From Branchipolynoe longqiensis (lineage: Eukaryota; Annelida; Polychaeta; Phyllodocida; Polynoidae), in assembly GCA_030323885.1 (NCBI GenBank), contig CM059192.1:68917890-68981889 (forward strand): a DNA stretch of 64,000 bases. The letters are read 5' to 3'. A model generated the notes under the pieces. That model did no database searches and had not been told where the DNA came from. It saw only the letters and a program-made list of their open reading frames with translations. Positions 29,921 through 41,925 of the stretch are shown piece by piece; position 1 is the stretch's first letter, and each line of letters opens with the position of its first letter. The position numbers and the translations under genes were made by a program.

Positions 29921-30030
29921 CATAAATGCACACATCAACATACATACATACATCTTGTATATAGGACATTGTATACACCAGAGGACTTAGGTGAGTTGCC
30001 ACCAATCAGCTTTGATAGTCTAGATGTAAC

Positions 30031-30838
30031 CATGCTTTTGAGCCAAATACAAAAGACACAAAGTGCATTAGATGTCATGCAGGCTACAGTAGACTGCCAA
30101 AATGTGACAATAGCTGACCTGACAGCAAATGCCACAGGCGTTGATTCCAGAATGAAACGACTGGAAAGACACCTTGATGATCCCTTCTACAAGGATCTCA
30201 GTATACCAGCAAGGGAGAACACAACAGAAACATCTGTGAAGACAGCTAGTACTAGTGTGAATGAGGCTAGGCCTGGACAAGATGCAGATGAGCAAGTAAC
30301 TACATCATGGACTGATGTTGTGAAGAGTAAGAAGATGAAACCACAGGTACAACCAAACCATAAGCCTGACCAGTCCGTAACTATGCAGAAAGACAGGAAG
30401 AAACCTGGACTTGTTGGCACAGCCAACATCACAACTATTGCCACAGTCCAAACCAAGATTGTGAATGTGTTCGCAACCAAGTTCACACCTGACCTGGAGG
30501 CAGCCACATTAAGAGACTACCTGAAGGGAAGGCTGAACGTGGAAATTCAATGCCGCAAAATTGAAACGGAAAGGAAGCGATTTGCCTCATTCCAGGTAAC
30601 AGCAGAATGTGTGGACCCTAAGGTATTATATGACCCTAGCATCTGGCCAACAGGTGCTTTTGTGCGGAGGTACTATGAGCCGAGGAGACCAAGCCATGGT
30701 ACAGAAGCAGTAAAAATAAGGAACTGTGATCAAGGTGAGGTGAGTCTACCCAATCAAAATGACAAGAACAATGAGCAAAGTGCGGTAGGAGTTGAGGCCA
30801 GGAGACCTAATCAGCCTGTACAAGGTGCGAACAGTTAA
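30031..30838 (+). CDS. LINE-2 ORF1 (nucleic-acid-binding protein), N-terminally incomplete
   Basis: The open frame starts at 29903, but the first codons derive from the SINE and a simple repeat. The first methionine clearly inside the LINE is at 30031 (MLLSQIQKTQSAL). A coiled-coil-like segment runs to about RLERHLDD, followed by a lysine-rich linker. A C-terminal region has KFTPDLEAATLRDYLKGRL, KRFASFQV and PSIWPTGAFVRRYYEPRR. This WPxGxxVRRFxxPR pattern is typical of CR1/Jockey ORF1, an RNA chaperone that coats the LINE transcript. The frame ends at TAA 30836-30838, directly followed by the ORF2 frame. Confidence 0.75.
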
Positions 30839-33677
30839 AATATTTTCAAGACTGTAACCTACAACTGCAGGGGCCTGAAACTCGGCCAATCTGAATCTGA
30901 CAAAACCAGAAGATTAATTTTAGAGAAACTGTGTCAAGACCATGATATCATCTGTCTACAGGAGACTTGGCTTACCAAACAGAACCTGGGAGGCCTGAAC
31001 TCTATACATACAAACTTCCATGGAATTGGTGAATCAACAATCGACAACAGAAATAAAATCCTACATGGGCATGCCCCTGGAGGGGTGGCCATTCTATGGA
31101 ATACAAAAATTGAACATGTAATAAAAGAGCTGCACTTCAATGTTGACTGGGCCATTGGCATTGAAATCAATATTGATAGTAAGAAAATTGTGATAATAAA
31201 TGTCTACATGCCATATGAATCATATGACAATGAAAATGAGTTTATTAATAGAATGGCTCATATATCAGCTTTTGTTGAAGATCTAGATACTACTTGTGTA
31301 TATGTGATGGGTGATTATAATGCTGACATCTCGGATGATCGCTCTATTTTTGCTAAACATTTGCTCAATTCCTGCCAAGATTATGGATTTGTACTATCAA
31401 GTCAACAACTGTTACCACTAGATAGCTTTACTTTTGTGAGTAACTGGGAGACAGTCTCTTGGCTGGACCACTGTGTTAGCTCATCTGATGCTCATGATGC
31501 AATACAAAATATGGAAATTTATTATAAATATGCCACCACAGATCATATACCTGTAGGTATGACCTTGAATTTAAACAATGTACCTGATATGTCAAAGACT
31601 GCAAACAGCTTCAATAAATGCAAGTTAGACTGGTCCAGAATAAAACAAGACGAGATTCATGAATATAGTGTAAATACTGAAACTCTCTTGCAAAATGTTA
31701 AAATACCCACAGATGCTCTAATGTGTAGAGATGTGCATTGTAAGGTTTCTCAACATGCAGATGAATTGTGTAGTTTTTATGAAACCATTGTAGAGGCCCT
31801 TAAGCTGGCAAGTAAGCCATTGTATAATTTCCCTAAATGTAACACTCAGTGCCGTCCAGGATGGAATGTACACGTAGCAGACCTTCACAAAGCTGCAAGA
31901 GAAGCCTTCTTACTATGGAAGGAACAGGGTAAACCCAGGCAGGGTTTTATTTCTGAAATGAAAAAGAGGACAAATTCCCGTCTTAAATATGCTTTAAGAT
32001 ACATTAAATACAATGAGGATGCTATGAGGAGAGATGCCTTAGCCACTAAGCTGCAGAATAACAATGTAGAAGAATTCTGGAAAGAGGTCAAATTGATAGA
32101 CAATAGTAAAACACCACTTCCCACAAATATTGAGGGTGTGGTAGGGTGTGAGAAGATAGCCGAGCTCTGGAAAAATAATTATAAAGAGTTATTTAACTGT
32201 GTATGCAGTAATGTTGATAGTGTTAGGTTTAATGTCGAAAGTTGTAGTGATATAAATGTTGGTGCTAACGAAATCAGGGATGCCATATTAAAACTTGATA
32301 GTAACAAGACTTGTGGTGCTGACAATATTTATGCAGAGCATCTCAAATATGCCAGCTCAAGAGTTTTTTCCATGTTAGCTATGTGCCTCACAGGCTTTCT
32401 CATACATGGAACTCTGCCTGATACTATGATCTCTGTTATTCTTGTACCAGTAATTAAGGACAAAATGGGAAGGATTAACAGTAAGGATAATTATAGACCT
32501 ATAGCACTTGCTAGTATTTTGTCAAAAATATTTGAAAATGTACTGCTAGATAGACTGGAGTTGTATTTAAAAACAAACGATAATCAATATGGCTTCAAGC
32601 GGAAGCATGGGACAGATATGTGCATTTATGCTCTTAAGGAGATTATACAGAAGTATCATAGTTTAAATTCTACTATGTTTTTGTGTTTTCTTGATGCCTC
32701 TAAGGCATTTGATAGAGTGTATCATGCAAAACTGTTTGAAAAAACTAGTGCAGCGTGGTACTCCAGGCTATCTCATCAGGATATTAATATTTTGGTATTC
32801 GCACCAATCAATGGTAGTCAGGTGGGGTGATGCCATGTCAGAACCCTTCCAAGTCAGTAATGGTGTATGTCAGGGAGGGATATTGTCCCCCTATTTATTT
32901 AATATTTATATGGATGACCTATCGAAAAGGTTAAATGAGTGTAAAACTGGATGTATTAATGGATTATTACTTCTAAATCATCTCATGTATGCCGATGATT
33001 TGGTAATATTCTCACCATATAGTAGTGGACTGCAAATGCTACTTAATATATGCTCTGAATATGGCATAGAAGCTGATATCAAATACAATGCTATTAAAAG
33101 TATGGTTATGATCATTCGATCAAAATATGACAAGGATACTGTGTTTCCTGATTTTATGTTAACTGGTGCTCCCCTGTCAATCTCTACTGAAGTCAAGTAC
33201 TTAGGACACTTTATAACTGATGACTTTAGAGATGACAGGGATATTAATAGACAGTGTCGCAAGTTATATGCTCAGGGAAATATGCTCATCAGGAAATTTC
33301 ATATGTGTACAGCTGATGTGAAGGTAAATTTATTTAGAACTTTCTGTACTCCCTTGTATACTGCCCAGATTTGGTGGAACTATAGAATGTATAGCATTAG
33401 AAAACTGAATGTAGCATATAATGACATTATGAGGTTATTACTCCGGCTACCTAGGTATCACAGTGCTAGTCAGCTGTTTGCCAATATTGATGTGCCAGCC
33501 TTCCAGGCTGTTATCAGGAATCTAATATTCAAATTTATTACTAGACTTGACAAGTCAGAAAATGTTATAATACAGGGACTTGTAAAAATAGAAGAGAGTG
33601 ATCTCAGATTTACGTCTGCCATATGGAGGCATTGGTACAAACTACTGTATGTAGACCAACATTTTGATATTGGTTAG
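30839..33677 (+). pseudogene. LINE-2 ORF2: endonuclease and reverse transcriptase, one frameshift
   Basis: Begins in the same frame directly after the ORF1 stop. Endonuclease: TYNCRGLK (about 30860), ICLQETWLT (catalytic E), NVYMPYES, VMGDYNAD, LDHCVSSSD and TDHIPVGM (catalytic H). RT: LDSNKTCGADNIYAEHLK, DNYRPIALASILSKIFE, CFLDASKAFDRV. The frame then shifts by one base at an A6 run near 32740-32746. In the new frame come NGVCQGGILSPYLFN, the catalytic YADD at 32988-32999, and a tail ending VDQHFDIG. The first ATG of the frame is at 31085, after the first endonuclease motifs, so ORF2 has no usable AUG of its own. One indel makes this copy inactive. Confidence 0.85.
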
Positions 33678-33804
33678 TATGGTAGTATTCATACTATTAC
33701 TTATATCCTATTCACATTAATTTTTATATCTACCTACTATGGACCAAATTATGTAACTACCATAATCCTGAGTCTGAAATAAAGAATTGAATAATGAATA
33801 ATAT

Positions 33805-34405
33805 ATGCAAAAAGCTTGAACTGAGACAACCAATTATATGTGGCCCCTGTGGCCTAGTGGTTAGGGTGTTGAACTTGTAATCTGAACTTGTTTGGTGGTG
33901 GTGTCGGTTCAAAGCCCATACAGTCCACTACTTTTTACATTACAAAAAATATATATATTTTCCTTCTATATGTGTTTCTGATTTAATTATGAAATGTATT
34001 TGCACTAACATATATTTTACATTAAAGCAAATATATTTCCTGTTTGAACTATTTTAAATAAAATTGAAAAGACCCCAGTTGTACTACCTCCCTTCTATGC
34101 ACTCACCCATCCATTTTCAAAACAACAGCTGCCAGCTACAGGCCCAGCCTCAGACCCCCCATCCCAGCCCACCCCAACCCACCGCTACCCTGACCTCAGC
34201 ACTGACCCACTTCTCACCCAGCCTCAGCACACACACACACCCACCCCTACTGACCTCAGCACTCTCCCTGTCCCAGTTCAGGTGCAGTGAATCTACAACT
34301 CTCCCCCCACATATCTGGTTATATAAACATAAAAACTAAGCAGAGTTGTGCTTGGAGAGCATTTGTGGGAGTCCGATTCCCCTCGCCACGAGGTATACCG
34401 GGCCA
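33805..34405 (+). mobile_element. SINE family B, copy 6, with 3' extension
   Basis: Head GGCCTAGTGGTTAGGGTG at about 33850, TTTTACATT block, then a C-rich stretch and the same 120-base extension as at 16780-16905 (TTGTGCTTGGAGAGCATTTG, CGCCACGAGGTATA). Confidence 0.75.
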
Positions 34406-34714
34406 CTTTGTGACATCTCCTACTGTTCATCCTCAACATGCATCTGATCATCACCCAATCTTCATGAATATTGGCCAATAAATAGAAAATAGGTATGCGA
34501 AAATGAATATAGTAGTTTCAAAAGTGAATATCTTCAAATTTTATTCCGTTAATTTCTGTCGTAGTTCATACACATTGGCACACAACAGTGTATTAATGCC
34601 ATTTCCACTGTTTTCAATACCCGATGCGTACTCAGCCTCGTTCTGAAGTCTAATTAGGTCACGCATGAATAGTGTGAATAATGGTGGATCTTGACATGTT
34701 TGTTTTGCCGAGAG

Positions 34715-34850
34715 GCACATAAGCATATTCAGCGCTCTACGGAGCGACCCAACCAGCCACGGCTGTGACCCAACCAGCCATGGCTGTGACCCAACCAGCC
34801 ATGGCTGTGACCCAACCAGCCATGGTTGAACTCCTTTGAACTTGTTTCCG
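34715..34850 (-). repeat. Short element P, copy 3 (expanded internal units)
   Basis: Same ends as at 11875 (AAGCATATTCAG, TTGAACT), but with four to five internal 20-21 bp units (GGCTGTGACCCAACCAGCCA). Confidence 0.75.
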
Positions 34851-34934
34851 CTACAAAGGTATTCAGGGTCAGTGATTGGTTAATAATATATCAAAACAAA
34901 TGCTCGCTGCCATCGAATCTTTACTCAAAATTAA
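34851..34934. repeat. Repeat C, left part, interrupted by LINE-3
   Basis: AGGGTCAGTGATTGGTTAAT ... TCAAAATTAAAAG. Repeat C continues at 38086 after the LINE, as in the uninterrupted copy at 12020-12180. Confidence 0.75.
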
Positions 34935-34939
34935 AAGTA

Positions 34940-35679
34940 TTTACTTTAAGCAAGATCTCCAGGTTGATGCAGGTAAACATGCTGAGCATAACCTATCAAA
35001 TAGCAATATTGAACTACAGTGGGCTGTAGTCACCAGACCCCATACAAAACTAATACTCATCGGCAACGTATATAGACCCCCAAATGGCAACCTAAACGAA
35101 GGAATTGTGCAAATAAGTAACTCTTTGAATAATATAGCCAATATCGATAAATATGAGATACTCCTCATTGGCGACTTCAATGAAGAATATAATGGCAAGA
35201 GGCCTATGATGGGAGGGATAATAAAGCAACTTGCAGCTGAACATGAGTTGCAACAAATGATCCAGCAACCAACCAGGGTAACTAAAACCACTAACAGAAC
35301 AATAGACCTGGCACTTACCAATATCAAACATTGTACAAAGGCTGGAGTCCTTAACTATAACATAAGCGACCACAAACCAATATTTATAATAAAGAAAAAA
35401 ATAAGAAATGACAGGAACTGCAATTTTAATGAATTGGCCGGCACACTCAAAGAAATAAACAGTGCTGAATTTCTGGATATGAGAGACCCCAACCTATGTT
35501 GGGATATGCTAAACGCAACAATCACTATTGCAGCTGACAGGCACTGTCCCCTAACCGAGATCACCACCAGAATCAGCATGGGAGGTTACCTTAATGATGA
35601 ACTACTAGAGCTTCAAAAGGATAGAGATTACTTTATCCAAAAGTTTGAGAAAACAAAAGATCCAGGGATGAATTCATAG
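34940..35679 (+). pseudogene. LINE-3 endonuclease, C-terminal half
   Basis: Visible AP-endonuclease motifs: LILIGNVYRPPNG, EILLIGDFNEEY, TIDLALTN and ISDHKPIFI. The N-terminal half with the first catalytic residues is missing. The frame is off by one from the RT frame after about 35655 (KTKDP versus RSRDEFIAK), so one indel separates the two. Confidence 0.8.
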
Positions 35680-35687
35680 CTAAATGT

Positions 35688-37544
35688 ATGGTCAGAAAGG
35701 CTAGGAGTGAAGTAAGGAAAGCCAAAGCAAGGTATTATCAAGTCCAGATAGACAAATATAAACAGAATGCCAGAAAATGTTGGTATGAAATAAACCAAAT
35801 CGAACCTAAAAAAGAGACAAGAATCAGTGGCCTTGCAAGTGAAGAGACTGGTATTAAAATCCCAGATGAATTACTGGCAGAGGAAATCAATAACTATTTC
35901 ATAGATATAGGTGAGAAACTAGCCAATAAATTCAAACAGAAGGATGATCAACACAAAACCTTCCATGCCAAACTAAATAAAGAAAAGTATGACCTTCTGG
36001 AAACCACCCAGGATGAAATCCTTGATAGAACTAACAAAATATCTATCTACAAATCATCAGGAATGAAGGACATCAGTACCACTTTGATAAAAAGTGCGCT
36101 CACAACACTGAGTGCAGAATTTACACATTTATATAACCTAATAATCAGTACAGGCATCTTCCCTGATGACTGGAAAGTGGCCACAGTGACGCCCATACCT
36201 AAAGTCAACATCCCGCAAACCTGTAGTGAACTACGCCCAATATCGATCCTCCCACTGCCTGGCAAGATCATAGAACAAATAATACATGACCAAATTAAGA
36301 CATTCCTTGAGTCCTCTAACTATTTGACCTACCAGCAAAATGGCTTCAGGAAAAATAGGTCCAACACCGGGGCACTGGCATCTCTACTGGACGAACTTTT
36401 GTCAAACATAGACAAGGGTGATCTTACTATCGCAGTCTTCCTTGATTTCAAGAAGGCATTTGATACAATCGACCACAAAATCCTCATGCATAAAATAGAA
36501 CGAGCTGGGCTAGGCAATAGAGCACATAGCTTCCTCACAAATTACCTCAGCAATAGGAAGCAATACACAAAACTAAGTGACACCAACTCGACCACTCGAG
36601 AAATAAAAACAGGAGTTCCACAGGGCTCCACTCTGGGACCCCTACTGTTTCTAATATTTATAAATGACCTACCTCTAGTTTCCAACAAAGCATCTTTCAC
36701 ATTATTTGCCGATGATGCAGCACTAACAATACATAACAATGACCTTGCCATAGCCGCAACCGAGGCTGGAATGGCGCTGGATGGAGTGAACACATGGTGC
36801 CATGAGAATAAACTAACACTAAATGGCACTAAAACTGAGTACATAATCTATGGAACCAAAGCCAGGAAGGTGAGGGCCCGGCCAATACAACTGCAGATGG
36901 GTGGCTTAGTGCTCCGTGAAGTGAACTCCTATAAGTACCTAGGCACAACTCTCGATGCAACTCTAACTGGTACCCAACAGCTGGCAAGACTTAACCAAAC
37001 ACTGGCACTAAAAATGAACACATTCAGAAAAATAAGGTCATATGTAAGTGAGAATACTGCGCTGCAGCTGTACAAGTCAACAATATTACCAATTATAGAC
37101 TACAATGATATCATCTATGGATTACTAACGAAGCAGCAAGAGACCAAATTACAAAGAACGCAAAACAGAGCCCTCAGAACAGTATTCCAAGGCAAGATAC
37201 TAAGTGTGGTTGAAATGCATAGCAGAGCAGGGCTGGACACTCTGGATGTACGTAGGAACCTACACCTAATGATGTTGATGTATAAACGTGCGAGTGATGA
37301 CAAATACATAGATCGCACAACAAGGGTAACGAGAAGGGGGACATCGACTCTGCTCGGGGTGCCCAACCCTAATACAAATAAGTTAATGAGAGCTCCGATT
37401 TACAAAGGAAGTGTCATGTGGAATAAGCTCCCAACCAAAACCAGAGAAGCGGGTTCGATTCTTGCCTTTAAAAATGCATACAGAGCTCACCTGGTTATTC
37501 AGGCCCAAAACCTGGCACTGCAAATATATAATACGACCTGCTGA
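35688..37544 (+). CDS. LINE-3 reverse transcriptase
   Basis: Open frame of 618 codons. The ATG at 35688 is internal. RT motifs in order: KSSGMKDISTTLIK, TPIPKVN, LRPISILPLPGKIIE, YQQNGFRKNRS, AVFLDFKKAFDTIDHKIL, TGVPQGSTLGPLLFLIFIND, catalytic FADD at residues 340-343 (36705-36716), LNGTKTEYIIYG and YKYLGTTLD. The C-terminus has VMWNKLPTKTREAGS and FKNAYRAHL. The protein would prime reverse transcription at a nicked target. The endonuclease is incomplete and in another frame, so the copy is inactive although the RT frame has no stops. Confidence 0.88.
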   Translation: MVRKARSEVRKAKARYYQVQIDKYKQNARKCWYEINQIEPKKETRISGLASEETGIKIPDELLAEEINNYFIDIGEKLANKFKQKDDQHKTFHAKLNKEKYDLLETTQDEILDRTNKISIYKSSGMKDISTTLIKSALTTLSAEFTHLYNLIISTGIFPDDWKVATVTPIPKVNIPQTCSELRPISILPLPGKIIEQIIHDQIKTFLESSNYLTYQQNGFRKNRSNTGALASLLDELLSNIDKGDLTIAVFLDFKKAFDTIDHKILMHKIERAGLGNRAHSFLTNYLSNRKQYTKLSDTNSTTREIKTGVPQGSTLGPLLFLIFINDLPLVSNKASFTLFADDAALTIHNNDLAIAATEAGMALDGVNTWCHENKLTLNGTKTEYIIYGTKARKVRARPIQLQMGGLVLREVNSYKYLGTTLDATLTGTQQLARLNQTLALKMNTFRKIRSYVSENTALQLYKSTILPIIDYNDIIYGLLTKQQETKLQRTQNRALRTVFQGKILSVVEMHSRAGLDTLDVRRNLHLMMLMYKRASDDKYIDRTTRVTRRGTSTLLGVPNPNTNKLMRAPIYKGSVMWNKLPTKTREAGSILAFKNAYRAHLVIQAQNLALQIYNTTC

Positions 37545-38085
37545 ACGACCCATTGACTTTGCCCGCCCTCTCTCATGCCTGCTCTCTCCCTGCGTGTCCG
37601 CGCCCCCTACCCATGGACCCCTCCCCCCCATCCACATTTGACAAAACAACTATTATAACTCAATGACTCGAGACCCATTACCACCACTACATAACTACAT
37701 CTCCAACCAGCAATGCACACAATATAAACCACTATACATGCACAACATGGCACTATTTAAAGACTAACCATTATTAAAACCAAATCTAACTGATATACAA
37801 ACACAGCATATGATTTAACCACTAGTGTACATTACTGCACACTCAATCTTGATGCATATACCTTGCACTATGTTCAGTACATATGCTGTACACTATGCAG
37901 CATAGGCTGCTCCCCCACTTTCTTTTATGTCAGAATGGGTTGTGCTGCACACAATGCAACACATTCCACTTCCACTATGTATAGATGAAATGCGACCACT
38001 CCAACGGCTGGAAGACCAGTGCCCCGGCGCTGACAAAATATGTATTCAGATGAATAAAAATATTTACCAAAAAAAAAAAGAACAA

Positions 38086-38480
38086 TTTGGCATAATCATG
38101 GTGCACAAATGCAATATTATTACTTTATTATTACTTTATTCCACCGAAACGATGGGCTTATAACATATTGCAAATGGCGGCACCCATAAGGGGGGGGGCC
38201 ATTTGCAATCGAAAAGAACAGCTCTGATTGGCTCAAATTATAGAAAGATCCCATTATTTGTTTAGTAGTTTCTTGTTCAGACATAGTTACACATATATAT
38301 GTATCTTTTGCACAGATTAAAGTGCTTGAAGTATATTTTTAATTCATCTACATCAACTTCTCTTTAAATCACGCAATATCAGGACTTAAAGAATGGGAAA
38401 CTATTCCTGCAAGGGTATGCTCAATATGACCCAGTGGTCACCAGTTTTTGCTCCTTTCCTCGCTGTGGACCCTTCTCGGC
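38086..38480. repeat. Repeat C, right part
   Basis: GGTGCACAAATGCAATATTA, then ATCTACATCAACTTCTC and TCGCTGTGGACCCTTCTC as at 12120-12450. Confidence 0.7.
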
Positions 38481-38606
38481 CGTTCGAGCTATGCACATTC
38501 CTACACCAGGTGGTGTATGGGATGTTCAAGTAGTTCCCAGTTCTGCCACTGATGGTGTATGGCGCCAAATTATGCTGAGCTCCGTGACCCAGTTTAGGTT
38601 TTAGTT

Positions 38607-38890
38607 AGTTTGTTTGCTGTTGTTTTAGGTCCTAGCATCATATCAGGATGGGTACCAACTTGTGACAGTGCGCACTCATGACGACTTTATAGTGCTGCCC
38701 CACTGGGAGACCAGGCTGCCAGCACCATGACCTGATATCCCACTCAGTCACATTATCCTGACAGTGACACTGAGCCAACCAGTCCTTGCCCTATCCTAAT
38801 AATGCCGAGCGCCTGCCTAGAAAGGGACAAGTATCAATTTTTAAGTCATTGGTTTGACTCAACCAGGATTCGAACCCAAGATCCCATTGT
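38607..38890 (-). mobile_element. SINE family A, copy 5
   Basis: Reverse copy; tail GTTTGTTTGCTGTTG at the left, central block, B box region GGATTCGAACCC. The A-box end is truncated. Decayed SINE B fragments surround it. Confidence 0.8.
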
Positions 38891-39107
38891 CTGTTTAGGT
38901 TTTATGGTGGACACTAGCCATGTTACCCAATTTAGACTTTTTATGTGGAACACTTCTCATTGATACATTAGTCCGGTTATTCCTGCTGTGTTGTATATGG
39001 CTGAGAAAAGGTGGAGAGAAGGTAGAGTAAAACGTAGGTATTTCAATTTTTAAGAGTAGTACATTCAATAAATATATATGATATATTGTAAAATAGTTGT
39101 CGGTACA

Positions 39108-39462
39108 ATTTCAAAAGGAAAGCTTGTTTTATTTAACGATGCCTCTGGAGCACATTGATTTATATCATCGGCTATTTGACGTCAAAAACATAGTCATTCA
39201 GACATATTTCTTCGGAGGAAACCCACTGCCGCCACACAGGCTACTCTTTCCGATAAGCAGCAAGGTGTCTTTTATATGCACTTTCCCATAGACAAGACAG
39301 CACATACCACAACCTTTGATGAAGCAGTTATGGACCACTGGTTAGAACAGAAAATATCCCAAACTGCAAATGGGTCCACTCAGCAGGATCGATTGGATGA
39401 CTCGACACCTTCACAGGTGGACACTACCGCCTGAGCTACGTCCTGCTCCTGGGACAAATTCA
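39108..39462 (-). mobile_element. Molluscan tRNA-derived SINE
   Basis: The plus strand begins AAAGGAAAGCTTGTTTTATT, TTAACGATGCC and later has GCTACTCTTTCCGATAAGCA and TCTTTTATATGCACTTTCCC. I recognise this layout from a SINE widespread in gastropods and other molluscs. The minus-strand head GGACGTAGCTCAGGCGGTAG is the tRNA-like A-box region. This is the strongest organism clue in the window. Confidence 0.75.
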
Positions 39463-39849
39463 TTGCATGATTTACTGGAAGGGATTATTCAGAAACATGT
39501 AGGAGGGGGACGTTTAAACAACCAATAAAGGAATGCACCAAAGGTTGTTTGAAATCCCAACCTTTAGATTGCAAGTCACACACCCCAACCACTACTCTAC
39601 AGAATCCACATGTGCTTTCATGTGTCAGCATAGGTGGTGCATGATTAGTACTGAACTTTACCACTTGGTGGTAAGGAGTGACCTAGAATGGTCATGTGAT
39701 ATGCAAATTCTTTTCTGACCCAGTTTAGGTTTATGGAGGTCACTAGCAAAGTGACCCAGTTAAACTTGAACAGTGGAATACTTCTCACCAGACTTACTTC
39801 TATTACTTGTTTCCAGACAGATTTAGTGAAACATATATATATATATAGT

Positions 39850-40172
39850 TTGTTTGTTGTTGTTTTATGTCCTAGCAACATCTAAGGTCATATCAGGACT
39901 GGTACCGACTTGTGACAGTGCACACTCATGGTGACTTTATAGTGCTGCCCCACTGGGAAATCAGGCCGCTGGCACCATCTCCTAATATCCCAATCAGTCA
40001 CATTATCCTGACACTGAGCTACCCGTCCTTGCCCTATCCTATTAATGCCAAGCGCCAGGCTAGGAAGCGACAACTACCAATGTTGAAGTCATTGGTTTGA
40101 CTCGACCAGGAACCGAACTCCCGACCTTCCGCACACAAGCCCCACATTCTACCGATTTGGCCACCATATCCG
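39850..40172 (-). mobile_element. SINE family A, copy 6
   Basis: Reverse copy with full tail and central block. The tRNA-like head is diverged. Confidence 0.8.
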
Positions 40173-40177
40173 GTACT

Positions 40178-40285
40178 ACATATATATATACACACAGAGA
40201 TAAATATTATATCGATATATATTATATCGATATATATATTATATCGATATATATTATAATGATATATATTATATCGATATGGGTC
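40178..40285. repeat. TATATCGA-type tandem run
   Basis: ATATATTATATCGATAT units repeated about six times. Confidence 0.85.
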
Positions 40286-40532
40286 ATTTCATGGTAAATG
40301 GGGCCAATGTATTTTCCAGTAGGTAATGGTCAAAACCAATTATTGAAAGAGTAGAGGAGTTATTTTAGTTATAGAACTGGTATTCTTACACATTGGTGGG
40401 ATAGATATAAAAAAAATTATGGCCTAATGTGCCATATTAAAAATATGCAAACATATTTTTTAGTTTTTTGTTGTTTTTGGTACATTAGTTTTTAAATGCA
40501 ACACCGCGCCACTTTAACTGACAGATTTCACA

Positions 40533-40827
40533 GAAAAGTGTCATTGACTGTTGTTTCTGTACTTCGGATTTCCTTAGCAATACTAACATTAGATTAAAAA
40601 CTTTTAAAGCTGGTCCTGCCACTAGCTCGGTACTTGGTTCTAAAATTGGACCCACCAATATTTTTAACGTTAAACAAGTTTTACCGTTACATAGTGTTGA
40701 CACTATGAACACAATTTCTAACTTTGATGTTCTGCCGTTAGGAAATAACCTAGATATTGATTTGAATTCATCGGATATTGAAGATGTTAATACTATGGTT
40801 TTGGAGGAAAAAACCAGTACAGAATAG
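40533..40827 (+). pseudogene. Gag-like fragment
   Basis: Frame without ATG containing VIDCCFCTSDFLSN (cysteine cluster), then FKAGPATSSVLGSKIGPTN and an acidic end. No clear relative is recognisable. Its position before the RT suggests a gag or N-terminal pol remnant. Confidence 0.45.
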
Positions 40828-41925
40828 AAATAAATTATTAAGTATATGGCCAAAGATAAAGATTGTGTGTAGTAATAATTTACCATATTTGGAAATATAT
40901 ATAGCTGTCTGTGGTACTGGGCTGCCTAATTATTTAAAAGCAAAAATACGTGTTCCTTTGGGATTAAATATAAAAAATTGAAAAAAATATTTAGTCAATT
41001 ATGAGGATAAAGAATTAATACAATTCTTAGAATTGCTAACTATACTGGGGATTTTAAACCTGTATCCTCAGAGACAAATCATACATGTGATGAGAAAGAA
41101 ATATATTGGATTAATATGTATGTAACCACGGAATTGTTTCACAGCGCTATGCTGGGACCTTTTAATGAACCTCCTTTTTTCCCTTGGGCACAAATTAGCC
41201 CAATTATGACCCGCCCAAAGAAAAATACTGAAGAACGTAGAATTATAGTAGATCTTAGTTATCCAAAGGGGAAGGGAGTTAATGCAGGTATAGTTAAAGG
41301 TTTTTATCAGGGGAAAAGGTTTACATACAACTTACCTACAATAATGTCATTAGCAAAAGAGGTTACAAAATTGGGGAACAATTGTTTTATGTGGTCGATA
41401 GACCTAGCTAGAGCGTACAGGCAATTAAGAACCAGCCCTCTGAGTGTGCCTTTATTCAGAATTAAAGTGGAAGGAAAGTATTATTTTGACACAGCACCCC
41501 CTTTTGGTTGTAGGACGTCCAGTATGGCTTGTGCTCGAACAACATCGGCTGTAGTGCACTTAATGAGAAAAAAAAGTTTTTTTTGCATTATGCTATTGAG
41601 ATGATTTTGTAGGGGTGGAACGTATATTAGTAAAGGCACAACAGGCCTATGATTACATTAATAATTTAACTAAAGAATTAGGTTTAGACTTGTTAGTTAA
41701 AAAATGTACTCCACCTACTAAAAATTGGTTTGGTTAGGCTATGAAATTAATTTTGATGACATGATAGTTAGGATCACAAAACATAAGCTGTTAGAACTTT
41801 TGGTGGAGTGTAATAAATGGAAAATTGGTAGTAAGGTAACAAGAAAAAATGTACAACGGTTAGTAGGGAGGTTACAATTTATTTCTAAATGTGTAGTTCA
41901 CTCCCGTATTTTTATGAATAAATAG
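40828..41925 (+). pseudogene. Reverse transcriptase of the second YR element
   Basis: Preceded by a segment WPKIKIVCSNNLPYLEI ... RVPLGLNIKN. RT: LGPFNEPPFFPWAQISPIM, KKNTEERRIIVDLSYPKG, SIDLARAYRQLRTSPL, FDTAPPFGCRTSSMA. The catalytic region reads DDFVGVE near 41604, in a frame shifted from the main ORF. LGYEINFDDMIVRIT and RKNVQRLVGRLQFIS follow. At least two frameshifts or stops. Confidence 0.75.

Larger units (their letters stand above)
29960..33805 (+). mobile_element. LINE-2: CR1/Jockey-like non-LTR retrotransposon, 5'-truncated
   Basis: Contains most of ORF1, all of ORF2 and a 3' UTR ending with AATAAAG and a short GAATAAT repeat near 33780-33800. SINE B copies flank both sides. A second, much shorter copy lies at 13632-14341. 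Confidence 0.85.
34935..38085 (+). mobile_element. LINE-3: CR1/Jockey-like retrotransposon inserted in repeat C
   Basis: 5'-truncated in the endonuclease, with an intact RT frame and a 540 bp 3' UTR ending in an A-run at about 38069-38080. The left junction lies in AAAATTAAAAG of repeat C and the right junction resumes at GAACAATTTGGCATAA. Confidence 0.85.

Noticed and set aside
40485..40886. Minus-strand frame of 133 codons
   Set aside because: Lies opposite the gag-like and pre-RT segments of the second YR element and shows no motif.
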